DNA of 64,000 nucleotides from Roseivivax lentus (GCF_900156805.1 NZ_FTOQ01000018.1:1-64000), one strand, 5' to 3'. Shown: positions 24,723 to 34,298, numbered from the stretch's first letter. Translations and numbers: made by a program. The notes: generated from the letters alone by a model not told the origin.

Positions 24723-25952
24723 TCAATCGAGATATTTGGAAAGAAGCATCGACCCGTTCGTGCCGCCGAAGCCGAAGGAATTGGTCATCACCGTGTCGAG
24801 CCCGGCATTCTCCACCAGCGCCGTCGCGATCTCCGCGGGTTTCAGCGCGGGATCGAGCGTTTCGACATTGATCGACGGCGTGATGAAATCGTGCTGCAGC
24901 ATCAGCAGGCAATAGACCGCCTCCTGCGCGCCGGTTGCGCCCTGGCTGTGACCGGTCATCGACTTGGTGGACGACACCGGCGGCGTCTGGCCGTCGCCGA
25001 AGACGCGCCGCACGGCCTCGATCTCGCCCACATCGCCCACGGGCGTCGAGGTCCCGTGCGCGTTGATATAGCCGACGCTGCGGCCTTCGGGCAGCGTCCC
25101 GAGTGCGATGCGCATCGCGCGCTCCCCGCCCTCGCCCGAGGGGGCCACCATGTCGTGCCCGTCCGAGGTCGCGCCGTAGCCCGTCACCTCCGCATAGATT
25201 TTCGCGCCGCGGGCCTTAGCGTGCTCCAGCTCCTCGAGAACGAGGATGCCGCCGCCCCCGCCGATGACGAAGCCGTCGCGGTTGGCATCGAACGCCCGCG
25301 AGGCTTTCTCCGGCGTATCGTTGTATTTCGAGGACATCGCACCCATCGCGTCGAAGAGGCAGGACAGCGTCCAGTCCAGCTCCTCGCCGCCGCCGGCGAA
25401 CATCACGTCCTGCTTGCCCATCATGATCTGCTCCGCCGCGTTGCCGATGCAATGCAGCGAGGTCGAGCAGGCCGAGGTGATCGAGTAGTTGATGCCCTTG
25501 ATCTTGTAGGCCGTGGAAAGGTTGGCCGAAATCGTGGAGGACATGCATTTCGGCACCGCGAAGGGCCCGATCCGCTTCGGGCTGCCCTTTTCCAGCACGG
25601 TCTGGTGCGCCGACAGCATGGCCGAGGTGGACGGCCCGCCGGAGCCCGCGACGAGCCCGGTGCGCGGGTTCGAGATATCGCTTTCCTCGAGGCCCGCATC
25701 GGCGATGGCCTGGCCCATGGCGATATGCGCATAGGCGGCGCCCGGCCCCATGAAGCGCAGCGTGCGCTTGTCCACATGCTCGGTCACGTCGAGCTTCACG
25801 TCGCCCGCGATCTGGCTGCGGAAGCCGTGCTCGGCCATGTCTGCATTGGCGGTGATGCCCGATTTGCCCGCCTTCAGCGCGGCGAGCACTTCGTCTGCGT
25901 TGTTTCCGATGGACGAGACGATGCCCAGTCCGGTGACGACGACGCGGCGCAT
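24723..25952 (-). CDS. fabB: 3-oxoacyl-[acyl-carrier-protein] synthase I
   Basis: A 409-residue ketoacyl-ACP synthase I. Catalytic Cys162 lies in [12 protein letters not shown], and the two histidines in [11 protein letters not shown] and [11 protein letters not shown]. Together with FabA it makes unsaturated fatty acids. The start ATG 25952 was chosen because the upstream extension is not coding. In relatives fabA directly precedes fabB; here a sulfotransferase gene on the other strand lies between them, so fabB must use its own promoter in 25953-26116. Confidence 0.95.
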   Translation of the reverse strand: MRRVVVTGLGIVSSIGNNADEVLAALKAGKSGITANADMAEHGFRSQIAGDVKLDVTEHVDKRTLRFMGPGAAYAHIAMGQAIADAGLEESDISNPRTGLVAGSGGPSTSAMLSAHQTVLEKGSPKRIGPFAVPKCMSSTISANLSTAYKIKGINYSITSACSTSLHCIGNAAEQIMMGKQDVMFAGGGEELDWTLSCLFDAMGAMSSKYNDTPEKASRAFDANRDGFVIGGGGGILVLEELEHAKARGAKIYAEVTGYGATSDGHDMVAPSGEGGERAMRIALGTLPEGRSVGYINAHGTSTPVGDVGEIEAVRRVFGDGQTPPVSSTKSMTGHSQGATGAQEAVYCLLMLQHDFITPSINVETLDPALKPAEIATALVENAGLDTVMTNSFGFGGTNGSMLLSKYLD

Positions 25953-26116
25953 GGCGCTCTCCTGTATTTTGCTGACATCTGTGTAGGATAGGCCGCAGGC
26001 GGGGTGCAAGGCGCGATCACCAGAACGGTGCCAGCCCTGGTTGAGCGAAACCGCGCCCGGTGCGACGCTGATTTTGTCGCGGGCAATCATCGCCGGTGCA
26101 TCTGAGCGAGGAATCC

Positions 26117-27001
26117 ATGGCCGGAAAGACACCCATATCCGAACCGAGGCACACGCTGTACGGCACCACGGGCCTGATTTGCATAGGCGCTGCGAAGACG
26201 GCCACGAGCTGGCTGCATCACTGGCTGGGCGGTTTGCCCGAGGTTACGGTCTCACCGCTCAAGGAAGTGCATTTCTTCAACGCGCGGTTCCCGGAAAACG
26301 CGCTCTGGGATGTGGACGCCATGGCGCTCGAACGCCTGCGCTTTCACCTCTCGCAGCCAGGCGATGCGGTCCGGAACCTGCGAGATTGGCCCACCTTCCG
26401 CGCGAGCCTGGATCGGGTGCAGATGATTTATGACGAGACAGCGTATCTCGCGCATTTCGCACGTCTGGCGCGGCCGGAGACCCGCGTTTTCGCTGATTTC
26501 ACACCGGCCTATGCGGTGATCGGCGCGGCAGGGTTCCGTTTGGCCCAGGCCCTGCTGGAACCGCATAACATCTCACCCCGCATCCTATTCCTGATGCGCG
26601 ATCCGGTCTCGCGGCTCTGGTCGCAGCTGCGGCATTGGCAGCAGATGCGCGCGGATTTCTACGCGGGCACGGATTGGCAAACCGCGCTCGACAGCCCCGC
26701 GATCATGGCGCGGTGCGATTACCGCAGCACGATTGAGACACTCGAAGCGGTTTTTCGCCCCGAAGAGCGGCTCTTTCTGTTCTATGAGGACCTTTTCACC
26801 GAGACCGCCCAGAAACGCCTCTGCCGTTTTATTGGCTCCACTTATGCCGCCCCGGAAAGCCATGCGGCCCGCAATGAGACCGACGTGAAAACCCCCCTGC
26901 CAGACGTGGCGCGCGCGGCGTTCCTAGACCGCCTGGTCCCGCAATATGCTTATTGCCGACAAAAATTCGGTGACGCTGTGCCCGGCGCATGGCTGGCCTG
27001 A
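26117..27001 (+). CDS. Sulfotransferase family protein
   Basis: A 294-residue cytoplasmic protein. The 5'-phosphosulfate loop of the PAPS-binding site is [16 protein letters not shown] (residues about 21-36), and the 3'-phosphate site is [17 protein letters not shown] (R-D-P-x-x-R-x-x-S). It should transfer sulfate from PAPS to a sugar or other acceptor. The ATG at 26117 has GAGG six bases upstream; GTG 26096 is an alternative. It is read opposite to fabA and fabB and splits the usual fabA-fabB pair, which points to insertion. The acceptor is unknown, a cell-surface polysaccharide being most likely. Confidence 0.85.
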   Translation: MAGKTPISEPRHTLYGTTGLICIGAAKTATSWLHHWLGGLPEVTVSPLKEVHFFNARFPENALWDVDAMALERLRFHLSQPGDAVRNLRDWPTFRASLDRVQMIYDETAYLAHFARLARPETRVFADFTPAYAVIGAAGFRLAQALLEPHNISPRILFLMRDPVSRLWSQLRHWQQMRADFYAGTDWQTALDSPAIMARCDYRSTIETLEAVFRPEERLFLFYEDLFTETAQKRLCRFIGSTYAAPESHAARNETDVKTPLPDVARAAFLDRLVPQYAYCRQKFGDAVPGAWLA

Positions 27002-27423
27002 GATCGCCTGACCGGAAACAGGGTCTCCACGCCAGCCTTGTCTCATGGTAACATTCCACATCGAGCAGCGTATTTTGGCAGGCTCCGATCATCAGGAGCA
27101 GATCATTTCAGCCGGAGGATACATTATGCCTGAAGACTGCATGCTCTCTTTCGTCTTCGCCACCAGCGACAACGATCCGCTGGGGGTCGCAAGCCCGACC
27201 GCAAGCCTCGCTGCGCGCGATCAGATCCTGGACGTGATCGAAAATTTCCGTGGGTTCGACGTACCGGGAAACCGCCTCGGGAACGGTCCAGATGCCGTCA
27301 CCGCCGCCGCCGAAAAAAAGCTCGGGCGGTTCGATGTGCCCGAGCCGTTCGGGGAAGAAACCGTTCCTGCGGACGTGGGCAATGCGCCCGACTTTGACTG
27401 GTCTTGGCACTTGGGATAGCGTC
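27002..27423. other. Unassigned stretch with overlapping opposing frames
   Basis: Two frames cover this gap: a plus frame 27127-27419 (97 codons, acidic, GAGG-like site before it) and a minus frame 27108-27461 (117 codons). Both have high third-position G+C and neither has a known motif, so I cannot say which, if any, is a gene. The plus frame has the more plausible start. The stretch came with, or was left by, the insertion that separated fabA from fabB. Confidence 0.3.
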
Positions 27424-27443
27424 CCGGTGCCGACAGGCACCGG
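27424..27443 (-). terminator. Hairpin after fabA
   Basis: Perfect eight-base stem CCGGTGCC / GGCACCGG with a four-base loop, 18 bases after the fabA stop codon. It lacks a T run, so it may stabilise the mRNA end or mark an older terminator rather than act alone. Confidence 0.4.
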
Positions 27444-27461
27444 ACCGGAGCGTGTCAGCAC

Positions 27462-27971
27462 TCAGCTTTCGCTGAGCGCGACCTTCATGTCCTTGACCTG
27501 GTAGATCGTCTCGCCATCGGCCTCGACCCGGCCATCGGCCACGCCCATGGTCAGCCGGCGGGTCTGCACGGCCTTGGTGAAATCGACGTAATAGGTCAGC
27601 ATCTTGCGGTCCGGCCGCACCATGCCGGTGAGCTTCACCTCGCCCACGCCCAGCGCGTAGCCCCGGCCCTTCCAGCCGCGCCAGCCGAGGTTGAAGCCGG
27701 TGAGCTGCCACAGGCCGTCGAGGCCAAGGCAGCCCGGCATGATCGGGTTGCCGGGGAAGTGGCACTCGAAGAACCACAGGTCGGGCGTGATATCGAACTC
27801 GGCGCTTACATGGCCCTTGCCGTGCGGCCCGCCATCGCCGGAGATGTCGGTGATCCGGTCCATCATCAGCATGGGCGGTTCGGGCAGCTGGGCGTTGCCG
27901 GGTCCGAACAGCTCGCCCCGCGCGCATTTCAGCAGGTCGTCCCGATCGAAACTCGTCGGATATTCGGCCAT
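27462..27971 (-). CDS. fabA: 3-hydroxydecanoyl-[acyl-carrier-protein] dehydratase/isomerase
   Basis: A 169-residue hot-dog-fold enzyme. Active-site His71 is in [11 protein letters not shown] and Asp85 in [10 protein letters not shown], as in E. coli FabA. It dehydrates beta-hydroxyacyl-ACP and isomerises trans-2- to cis-3-decenoyl-ACP, the entry to unsaturated fatty acids, which FabB then elongates. It is divergent from irr, with a palindrome in the 155-base gap; iron-linked control of the divergent genes is possible. Confidence 0.96.
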   Translation of the reverse strand: MAEYPTSFDRDDLLKCARGELFGPGNAQLPEPPMLMMDRITDISGDGGPHGKGHVSAEFDITPDLWFFECHFPGNPIMPGCLGLDGLWQLTGFNLGWRGWKGRGYALGVGEVKLTGMVRPDRKMLTYYVDFTKAVQTRRLTMGVADGRVEADGETIYQVKDMKVALSES

Positions 27972-28073
27972 GCGCGCTCTCCCCTCATGCGTTTCTGGTC
28001 GGACCCGCGTCTAACACCCCGCGATCCGGTGGCGCAAGCCTAGGGCGCGATCCGCCCCGACGGTCGATCCGGG

Positions 28074-28093
28074 CGAAATAGTTTGAAATTTCG
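28074..28093. promoter_or_regulatory. Palindrome between fabA and irr
   Basis: Inverted repeat CGAAAT / ATTTCG (28074-28079 and 28088-28093) in the divergent fabA-irr gap, 34 bases before the irr start. The A+T-rich symmetrical layout would fit a site for a Fur-family regulator such as Irr, but it is not a clear match to a known iron-control element. Confidence 0.3.
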
Positions 28094-28126
28094 GTGCTGC
28101 AGCGCCTATATACTGGATTGGACGCA

Positions 28127-28570
28127 ATGAAGGGATGCTTTGCGGGGATGACGCCCACAGCAATAGATCGCGGAACAGAATGGCTAAGCCAGGCGGGGCT
28201 GCGGCCCACGCGGCAGCGCGTGGCGCTTGCGGCGCTTCTGATCGGGGACGGGCAGCATCGCCATGTCACCGCCGAAAGCCTGTTTGCCGATGTCGAGAAG
28301 CAGGGCCAGAAGGTCTCGCTCGCGACAGTCTACAACACGTTGCGCGCCTTCTGTGATGCGGGCCTCGTGCAGGAAGTGATGGTCGACGGCACCAAGAGCT
28401 ACTTCGACACCAACGTACACGACCATCCGCATTTCTTCTGGGAAGACGAGGCGAAGCTGACCGACGCGCCCGCCTACCAGCTCGAGATCGCGAAGCTGCC
28501 CGATGCCCCCGAAGGCGCCGAGATCGCCTCGGTCGACGTCATCATCCGGCTGCGCCGCCGGAGCAGCTGA
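28127..28570 (+). CDS. irr: Iron response regulator Irr (Fur family)
   Basis: A 147-residue Fur-superfamily repressor/activator. The DNA-binding part has LRPTRQRVALAALLIG and SLATVYNTLRAFCDAGLV; the dimerisation part has YFDTNVHDHPHFFWEDEA with the HDHPH cluster typical of Irr, which responds to haem in alphaproteobacteria. I place the start at ATG 28127; 28148 is possible. It neighbours fabA in divergent orientation, a common arrangement in Rhodobacteraceae, and should switch iron-storage and haem genes under iron limitation. Confidence 0.88.
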   Translation: MKGCFAGMTPTAIDRGTEWLSQAGLRPTRQRVALAALLIGDGQHRHVTAESLFADVEKQGQKVSLATVYNTLRAFCDAGLVQEVMVDGTKSYFDTNVHDHPHFFWEDEAKLTDAPAYQLEIAKLPDAPEGAEIASVDVIIRLRRRSS

Positions 28571-28645
28571 CCCGCCTGCCGATCCTGCGACGGGCGCAAG
28601 TGCGGCGCGCGGCGTCGCTTTGACCCGGCGCGCCCTTCCCCCCGA

Positions 28646-30208
28646 TCAGACCAGCGTCGCGATTTCCGGCTCGAGAATGAAATCGTCGTAATCGAGGTCC
28701 GCCGAGCTCAGGCCCGACAGGAAGATGATCGTGCCGTCCGCGTCGACGGCGACGCCGCCCTGCACATCGCTCCAGCTTACATCGCTCTCGGTGAGGCCCA
28801 GAAGGCTGAGATCGATCGCATCGAGATCGGTCTCGAAATCCCGGATCGCCGCGCCGGTCTCGAGCGCGGTAAACTGGAACACATCCGCATCGTCCCCGCC
28901 GATCAAGAGATCGCCATCGCCGAGCGAGCGCAGAAGATCCGCGCCATCGCCGCCTAGCACGATGTCGATGCCCGTACCGCCGTCAAGGCTATCGTCGCCC
29001 GCGCCCCCAAGCAGCAGGTCATTATCTGCACCGCCAGACATCAGGTCGTCGCCATACCGGCCCAGCAGCCAATCGCGCCCGTCGAGCCCGAGAATGAAAT
29101 CCGCCTCTTGCGTGCCGCGCAGCGCCCCGACCCCCCGGTCGTCGATGGTGAAACCCGCATATTGCGGCACGTAGCCGTTGACCACGGGCATGTCGGTGAA
29201 GGTCGGCTGGCTGTCATAGTTCGACACGCCCATGATGACGGTCTGGTCGGTGTACGCGGCATACAAGCCATCGTTCACCAGCGCCAAGATGTTGGGCCAG
29301 TAAAGAAAGATCGAATGCCCTGCCCCGAAGCTGCCATCCGCGGCATCGAATTCGATATTGGGTGTCTCGATCACGAGGTCGGGTGCGAAATGCAGGTTCG
29401 GCAGCAAGGGCTGCACGACGGGAAGCGAGAAATCCTCCGGGTAGCGCACCGGGTCTGCGGTCTGCGTCACGCCGATATGCATGAAGTCGTCCGGCTCCAG
29501 CAGCACGGGCTCCGCGCCGACGCTCGCGCCCGGGATTCTCAACGATTGGCCCTGCAGGAATTCCGCCAGCGTCACCACACCCTCGGCCACGCCCGCAGAG
29601 GCCAGCGAGACCACGGTCAGCGGCACGTCGTTATCGGTGAAGAGCCCCGCATCGATGAGCGAGAACACATCCGCCATCGTGCCGCCCAGAGAATGGCCCG
29701 AGAGGATGGCCGCGTCGATGCCGTTCGCGGGATCGGCGGCGTAATCCGCGGCGGCCTGGAAAAGCGGGCGCAGCTGCGCGTAGAATTGCAGGGTCAGCGG
29801 CGCGAAGAAGGGCGGGCCGAAGGCCGCGCTGTCGTCATCGGCGCCGCGGATGGCGATCACCATCGTGGTCTGGCCGTCGATCTCGGTCACCGCGACCAGC
29901 GCCTCGGCGCCGCTGTCGGGCGTGCCGGGCAATTGGCCGATATAGAGCCCGCCATCGGTGATGCCGTGCGCCGCGTCGAAATAGGTGTCGGGCAGGTCGT
30001 CCGCGCCTAGCAGGTCCCAGCTGCCCGCCGTGGCCGCGTCGATGAAGCCGTCGTAATCGTCGTCGTAGCCGCCGTCGTTGGACGAGGCCCCCTGGAACTC
30101 AGCCGGCAGCGTGCCATCCCCGTAGATCCAGGCGTTGAGGAACATCGCCGCTTCGATGGCGGCGCCCTGGGTCGTCGGATCGGGGGCGGGAACGGCGGCA
30201 ATGGTCAT
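28646..30208 (-). CDS. RTX lipase secreted by type I system
   Basis: A 520-residue protein without an N-terminal signal peptide. The lipase nucleophile elbow is GHSLGG at residues 171-176 (Ser173), as in class-3-type lipases. From about 380 to 460 it has glycine/aspartate-rich calcium-binding RTX nonapeptides (LLGGAGDDSLDGGTGID and similar), and it ends in an acidic/hydrophobic tail (LDYDDFIL) typical of C-terminal signals for type I export. It should be released from the cell and hydrolyse acyl esters. No exporter genes are next to it. ATG 30208 has GAGG eight bases upstream. Confidence 0.85.
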   Translation of the reverse strand: MTIAAVPAPDPTTQGAAIEAAMFLNAWIYGDGTLPAEFQGASSNDGGYDDDYDGFIDAATAGSWDLLGADDLPDTYFDAAHGITDGGLYIGQLPGTPDSGAEALVAVTEIDGQTTMVIAIRGADDDSAAFGPPFFAPLTLQFYAQLRPLFQAAADYAADPANGIDAAILSGHSLGGTMADVFSLIDAGLFTDNDVPLTVVSLASAGVAEGVVTLAEFLQGQSLRIPGASVGAEPVLLEPDDFMHIGVTQTADPVRYPEDFSLPVVQPLLPNLHFAPDLVIETPNIEFDAADGSFGAGHSIFLYWPNILALVNDGLYAAYTDQTVIMGVSNYDSQPTFTDMPVVNGYVPQYAGFTIDDRGVGALRGTQEADFILGLDGRDWLLGRYGDDLMSGGADNDLLLGGAGDDSLDGGTGIDIVLGGDGADLLRSLGDGDLLIGGDDADVFQFTALETGAAIRDFETDLDAIDLSLLGLTESDVSWSDVQGGVAVDADGTIIFLSGLSSADLDYDDFILEPEIATLV

Positions 30209-30397
30209 GGCGATACCTCGGGTCAATGTTGCAGGTGAAGGTCCGCAGCGCGATGCTATCTGTCAATCAAAACCGTGCGCGGCCGCCTGCCTTGCGTAGC
30301 GTCACCCCGCGCTTGAGGCCCCGGCGCCTTTGCGGGATAACGCGTCGGTTCGGTGGCCCCGCCGCCCCGATACAGCACGACCGAAGGAGTGAGAGCC

Positions 30398-32317
30398 ATG
30401 CCCAAGAAGATCGTCTCCGCCGCCGATGCGGCCAAGCTCGTCAAGGACGGCGACACGCTCACCACGTCGGGCTTCGTGGGCATCGGCGTGCCGGACGCGC
30501 TGCTGGCCGCGATCGAGACCCGCTTCGAGGAGACCGGCCATCCGCGCGACCTGTCGCTCGTCTTCGCGGCGGGACAGGGCGACGGCAAGGACCGCGGGCT
30601 CAACCGGCTGGGGCATGACGGGCTGCTCCGCCGCGTCGTGGGCGGGCATTGGGGCCTGATCCCGAAGGTCGCGGCGCTCTGCACCGACGGCAAGATCGAG
30701 GGCTGGAACCTGCCGCAGGGCGTGGTCAGCCACCTCTACCGCGAAATCGCCGCCGGCAAGCCCGGCTTGCTGAGCCGGGTCGGCCTCGAGACCTTCGTCG
30801 ATCCGCGGCAGATGGGCGGGCGGCTCAACGACATCTCGACCGACACGCTGGTCGAGCTGATGGAGATCGCGGGCGAGGAGATGCTGTTCTATCACGCGCC
30901 GAAGATCACCGTGGCACTGTTGCGCGGCACCACGGCCGACGAGGCGGGCAACGTCACGATGGAGCGCGAGGCGCTGATCCTCGACCACCTCGCCCAGGCG
31001 ATGGCGGTCAAGAACTCGGGCGGCATCGTGATCGTGCAGGTCGAACGAGTCGCGCGCCGCGGCTCGCTGCCCGCGCGCGAGGTGATCCTGCCCGGCGCGC
31101 TGGTCGACGCGGTCGTGGTCTCCCCGGCCGAGCATCACATGCAGACCTACAAGACCGCCTTCAGCCATGCCTTCACCAACCGCGTGCGCCCGCCCGAAGG
31201 CGAGGTCGCGGCGATGTCGCTCGATGCGCGCAAGGTGATCGCGCGGCGCTGCGCCTTCGAGCTGCCCATCAACGGCATCGTCAATCTCGGTATCGGCATG
31301 CCCGAGGGCGTGGCCTCGGTCGCGGCCGAGGAAAGCGTTCTGGGTCACGTCACCCTCACCGCCGAGCCGGGCGTCGTCGGCGGCCAGCCCGCCTCGGGCC
31401 TCGATTTCGGGGCCGCGACGGGCGTGGACGGGATCATCACCCAGAACGCGCAATTCGACTTCTACGATGGCGGCGGGCTCGACATGGCCTGCCTCGGCCT
31501 CGCGCAGGCGGATGCCACGGGCAACGTCAACGTCTCGCGCTTCGGCTCGAAGCTTGCGGGCGCGGGCGGCTTCATCAACATCTCGCAGAATGCGCGAATG
31601 GTGGTCTTCGCGGGCACCTTCACCGCCGGCGGGCTGGATGTGGGCATCAGCGAGGACGGGATCGAGATCCGGCAGGAAGGCCGCGCGCGCAAGTTTCTCG
31701 AGGAGGTGGAGCAGATCACCTTCTCGGGTGCGCGCGCGGCGCGGCTGAAGCAGCCCGTGCTCTACGTCACCGAACGCTGCGTCTTCCAGCTGACGCGGCG
31801 GGGGCTGCAACTGGTGGAGATCGCGCCGGGGGTCGATCTCGACGCGGATATCCTTGCCCATATGGACACCCGCCCGATCATCGAGGACGTGGCCAAGATG
31901 GACCTGCGGCTGTTCCAGGACCGCGAGATGGGGCTGCGCGACGACCTTCTGAATATCGGGATCGACAGCCGTGTCGCGCTGGAAGCCGGCGGCAAGCGGC
32001 TGTTCTTGAACTTCGAGAAGCTGCGCGTGCGCAACCTCGACGAGGTCGAGGCGGTGCGCGCCGCGGTCGAAGCGGCCTGCGCGCCGCTGGACCACCGGGT
32101 GGACGTGATCGTGAACTACGACGGCAGCCGGATCGACGAGGAGGTGATGCCGGAATGGACCCGCATGGTCGCCGCGCTGGAGGAGCAGTATTACGGCACC
32201 GTCACGCGCTATTCCGGCTCGGCCTTCATGCGCATGAAGCTGGGCGAGGCCTTCCCCGAGGCGCGCCGGCATATCTTCGAGACCGAGGAACAGGCGCGCA
32301 GCTATCTGGAGGATTGA
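30398..32317 (+). CDS. Acyl-CoA:carboxylate CoA-transferase (fused subunits)
   Basis: A 639-residue family-I CoA-transferase in which the alpha and beta subunits are fused, as in propionate CoA-transferase and YdiF. The oxyanion loop GFVGIGVPDALL is near residue 25-36, and the catalytic glutamate is in VTLTAEPGVVGGQPASG, about residue 325-340. The last ~100 residues are an extra domain beyond the usual ~530-residue length. ATG 30398 follows GAAGGAG. It moves CoA between short-chain acyl groups and acetate or 3-keto acids in the cytoplasm; substrate unknown. Confidence 0.85.
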   Translation: MPKKIVSAADAAKLVKDGDTLTTSGFVGIGVPDALLAAIETRFEETGHPRDLSLVFAAGQGDGKDRGLNRLGHDGLLRRVVGGHWGLIPKVAALCTDGKIEGWNLPQGVVSHLYREIAAGKPGLLSRVGLETFVDPRQMGGRLNDISTDTLVELMEIAGEEMLFYHAPKITVALLRGTTADEAGNVTMEREALILDHLAQAMAVKNSGGIVIVQVERVARRGSLPAREVILPGALVDAVVVSPAEHHMQTYKTAFSHAFTNRVRPPEGEVAAMSLDARKVIARRCAFELPINGIVNLGIGMPEGVASVAAEESVLGHVTLTAEPGVVGGQPASGLDFGAATGVDGIITQNAQFDFYDGGGLDMACLGLAQADATGNVNVSRFGSKLAGAGGFINISQNARMVVFAGTFTAGGLDVGISEDGIEIRQEGRARKFLEEVEQITFSGARAARLKQPVLYVTERCVFQLTRRGLQLVEIAPGVDLDADILAHMDTRPIIEDVAKMDLRLFQDREMGLRDDLLNIGIDSRVALEAGGKRLFLNFEKLRVRNLDEVEAVRAAVEAACAPLDHRVDVIVNYDGSRIDEEVMPEWTRMVAALEEQYYGTVTRYSGSAFMRMKLGEAFPEARRHIFETEEQARSYLED

Positions 32318-32345
32318 GGCTGCGGACCGGGGGCGGCCCGGGCGC

Positions 32346-32639
32346 TCAGTCGGAGGTCAGGTAATCGGCCGAGACATAGCCGGTCAGCCCCGGCGCCGCG
32401 GCCGGCGAGACACGGCACCAGAGCTGGAACGCCTCGGTCACGCAATCGCGCCGCACCACCTCGGTGCCGTCGGGCAGGCCGACGAGGACGCGGAAGCCCA
32501 GGCCCGGACCCGCGCGCAGGCGCAGGAAATCGTCCGGGCCGACGCCGGTCACCGTGCTGCGGCTGCCGAGGACGGGCGGTGTCGCGCAGCCCGCGATCAG
32601 CAGGATGACGGCAAGGGCGGGCAAAAGGGCGTGTCGCAT
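32346..32639 (-). CDS. SH3-like domain lipoprotein
   Basis: A 97-residue lipoprotein with lipobox IAGC (cysteine near residue 18) and a bacterial SH3 domain (about 38-95): LRLRAGPGLGFRVLVGLPDGTEV, a cysteine pair (DC and LWC), and GYVSADYL. Such domains bind cell-wall material. AGGAG precedes ATG 32639. It is convergent with the CoA-transferase gene. Confidence 0.8.
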   Translation of the reverse strand: MRHALLPALAVILLIAGCATPPVLGSRSTVTGVGPDDFLRLRAGPGLGFRVLVGLPDGTEVVRRDCVTEAFQLWCRVSPAAAPGLTGYVSADYLTSD

Positions 32640-32795
32640 GAGGCTCCTGTCGGGTGCTGTCTCTCGGGTGCTGTCTGCCGGGCCGTTGCGGCGCAGGTCG
32701 CGCGATCGGTCCGCCTCTTCCATCCCGCGCCGTCGCCCGGCGGTCAAGGCCCCGCGCATGCCGGGAATCGTCGGACCCGGCGCATCGCCCGAAGG

Positions 32796-32881
32796 TGGTA
32801 CCCGCGGCCGGACTCGAACCGGCACGGCTTTTACGCCTAGGGATTTTAAGTCCCCTGTGTCTACCATTCCACCACGCGGGC
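32796..32881 (-). tRNA. tRNA-Leu (TAA anticodon)
   Basis: Type II tRNA on the minus strand: acceptor GCCCGCG with CGCGGGT, D-arm TGGTGGAATGGTAGACAC, anticodon stem GGGGA/TCCCT around CTTAAAA (anticodon TAA), a variable arm AGGCGTAAAAGCCGT, the T-arm GCCGG-TTCGAGT-CCGGC, discriminator A and encoded CCA (32798-32796). Confidence 0.95.
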
Positions 32882-32921
32882 CCGGCTCCGTCCTAGCCCC
32901 ATCGCGGGCGGAGGAAAAGCG

Positions 32922-33467
32922 TCAGATGTCTTCGCCCGCGGGCTCTTTGAGCAGGTGCCGCTCCGACAGCCAGGGATTGAGCGTGACCGCGGCGCGCAGC
33001 GCCTCCTGCGCCTCGGCATCCCGGCCCAGCCCCATCAGCGTCAGCGCCTTGCCCGACAGCGCGCCCACATGGGTCGGGTTGAGCGCGATGGCGCGGTCGA
33101 GATCGGGCAGTGCCGCGGTGAAATCCCCGGTGAGGAAGGCCACGAAGGCGCGCTGGTTGTAGCCTTCGGCATAATCCGGGCAATAGGCGATCAGCCGGTC
33201 CAGCGTGTCGCGGGCGCGCAGGTAATCGTAGCTTTCCCGCGCCCGCATCGCCGCATCGAGCAATTCCTGCGCCGCCTCGTCCGGCGCATCCGTCCAGTAT
33301 TCCCAGAGCCGGTTTGACAGGGGACGCGCATCCATCTCCCGCTCGGCGGACTGGATGGCGGCCAGGGTGTCGGCGATCGCCTTGGAATGATCGGGCGCCG
33401 CCGGACAGGCGGCGGCAAGGGCGGACGGGGCCGTCAGCAGTAGGGCGGCGAAGGCAAGCGATTTCAT
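32922..33467 (-). CDS. Exported TPR-repeat protein
   Basis: A 181-residue protein with a signal peptide (1-19) and at least two tetratricopeptide repeats in 80-170 (YAEGYNQRAFVAFLTGDFTAA, HVGALSGKALTLMGLGRDAEA). TPR proteins make protein contacts; this one is periplasmic. Two cysteines (CPAAPDHS, YCPDYAEG) could pair. It lies alone between the tRNA-Leu and an Lrp regulator. Function unknown. Confidence 0.75.
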   Translation of the reverse strand: MKSLAFAALLLTAPSALAAACPAAPDHSKAIADTLAAIQSAEREMDARPLSNRLWEYWTDAPDEAAQELLDAAMRARESYDYLRARDTLDRLIAYCPDYAEGYNQRAFVAFLTGDFTAALPDLDRAIALNPTHVGALSGKALTLMGLGRDAEAQEALRAAVTLNPWLSERHLLKEPAGEDI

Positions 33468-33497
33468 GCATTCAGCATCCCGAGCGGTGCGGCGCGG

Positions 33498-33974
33498 TCA
33501 AGTCACGTCGGCGAGACCGACCTCCTTCACCGCCTCCATCGCCACGTAGGTCGAGGTCGAGGCGATATGCGGCAATTTGGAGATCTGGTCCGCGAGCACC
33601 CGCCGATAGGCGCGCATGTCGGAGGTGCGCACCTTTAGGAGGTAGTCGAAATTGCCCGCGATCAGGTGCGCTTGTTCGATCTCGGGGATCAGCGCCACCT
33701 GTTCGTTGAACGCCGCCAGCGCCGCCTCCGAGGTGTCGCGCAGGCGCACTTCGACAAAGGCGACGTGATCGAGACCCAGCTGGATCGGATCGAGGATGGC
33801 GCGGTATCCGAGGATCGCGCCACTGGCCTCGAGGCGCTTCAGCCGCGCCTGGGTGGGCGATTTCGACAGGCCGATCCGCCGCGCAAGCTCGGTCACCGAC
33901 AGCCGGCCCTCGGCGGCGAGCGTGGTCAGTATCGCCTGATCGAAGCGATCGAGGGACAGAAGGTCGTTCGACAT
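33498..33974 (-). CDS. Lrp/AsnC family transcriptional regulator
   Basis: A 158-residue DNA-binding protein. The N-terminal winged helix-turn-helix is RLSVTELARRIGLSKSPTQARLKRL; the C-terminal RAM domain (about 70-150) has GNFDYLLKVRTSDMRAY. It resembles the proline-responsive PutR type of Rhodobacter, whose gene usually faces putA, but putA is not present here. It probably senses an amino acid. Confidence 0.88.
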   Translation of the reverse strand: MSNDLLSLDRFDQAILTTLAAEGRLSVTELARRIGLSKSPTQARLKRLEASGAILGYRAILDPIQLGLDHVAFVEVRLRDTSEAALAAFNEQVALIPEIEQAHLIAGNFDYLLKVRTSDMRAYRRVLADQISKLPHIASTSTYVAMEAVKEVGLADVT

Positions 33975-34298
33975 GGGTGCTCCTTACAGGACGATGCTTT
34001 CGGACCGCTGGAGCGGTCATCTGCGGTCGGGTTTCCCGCGTGTTGGCGTGGAGATTACCGGAAATCCCGGAGGATGCCATGCCGGACGTCGCGATCTTCG
34101 ACAAGCGCCGGGCAGCGGGCCTTGCGGCGCAGCCATGGCACGGCGTGTCCGCCGCGGGGCGCGCGGCAATGCCGGGGGCAGAGCCGGGGCCGCGCAGTCT
34201 TGCGCGATGACGCCGCCCACCCGATGCACCGCACGTGCAAACCGCAATTCCAACCCACCGCGCTTGACCTCCGCCTCCGGCACGCCAAGCTCTCTTTC
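33975..34298. other. Gap between Lrp and rhomboid genes
   Basis: A 324-base gap. A 43-codon plus frame 34079-34210 with a GGAGG-like site (CCGGAGGATGCC) before its ATG could be a small gene (MPDVAIFDKRRAAGL...), but it has no relatives I recognise. No hairpin terminator is visible. Confidence 0.3.

Noticed and set aside
23835-25991. Long plus-strand open frame opposite fabI and fabB
   Set aside because: Antisense shadow of two fully recognisable enzymes; no domain or ribosome-binding site.
29000-29140. RTX repeat DNA considered as a tandem DNA repeat
   Set aside because: The similarity is at protein level (calcium-binding nonapeptides) and fully explained by the lipase gene.
30302-32272. 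Minus-strand open frame opposite the CoA-transferase
   Set aside because: Mirror frame of a recognised enzyme; no start signal.
33498-33974. Naming the Lrp-type gene putR
   Set aside because: The sequence is compatible, but putA is not adjacent and many Lrp proteins look alike, so the specific name is not supported.
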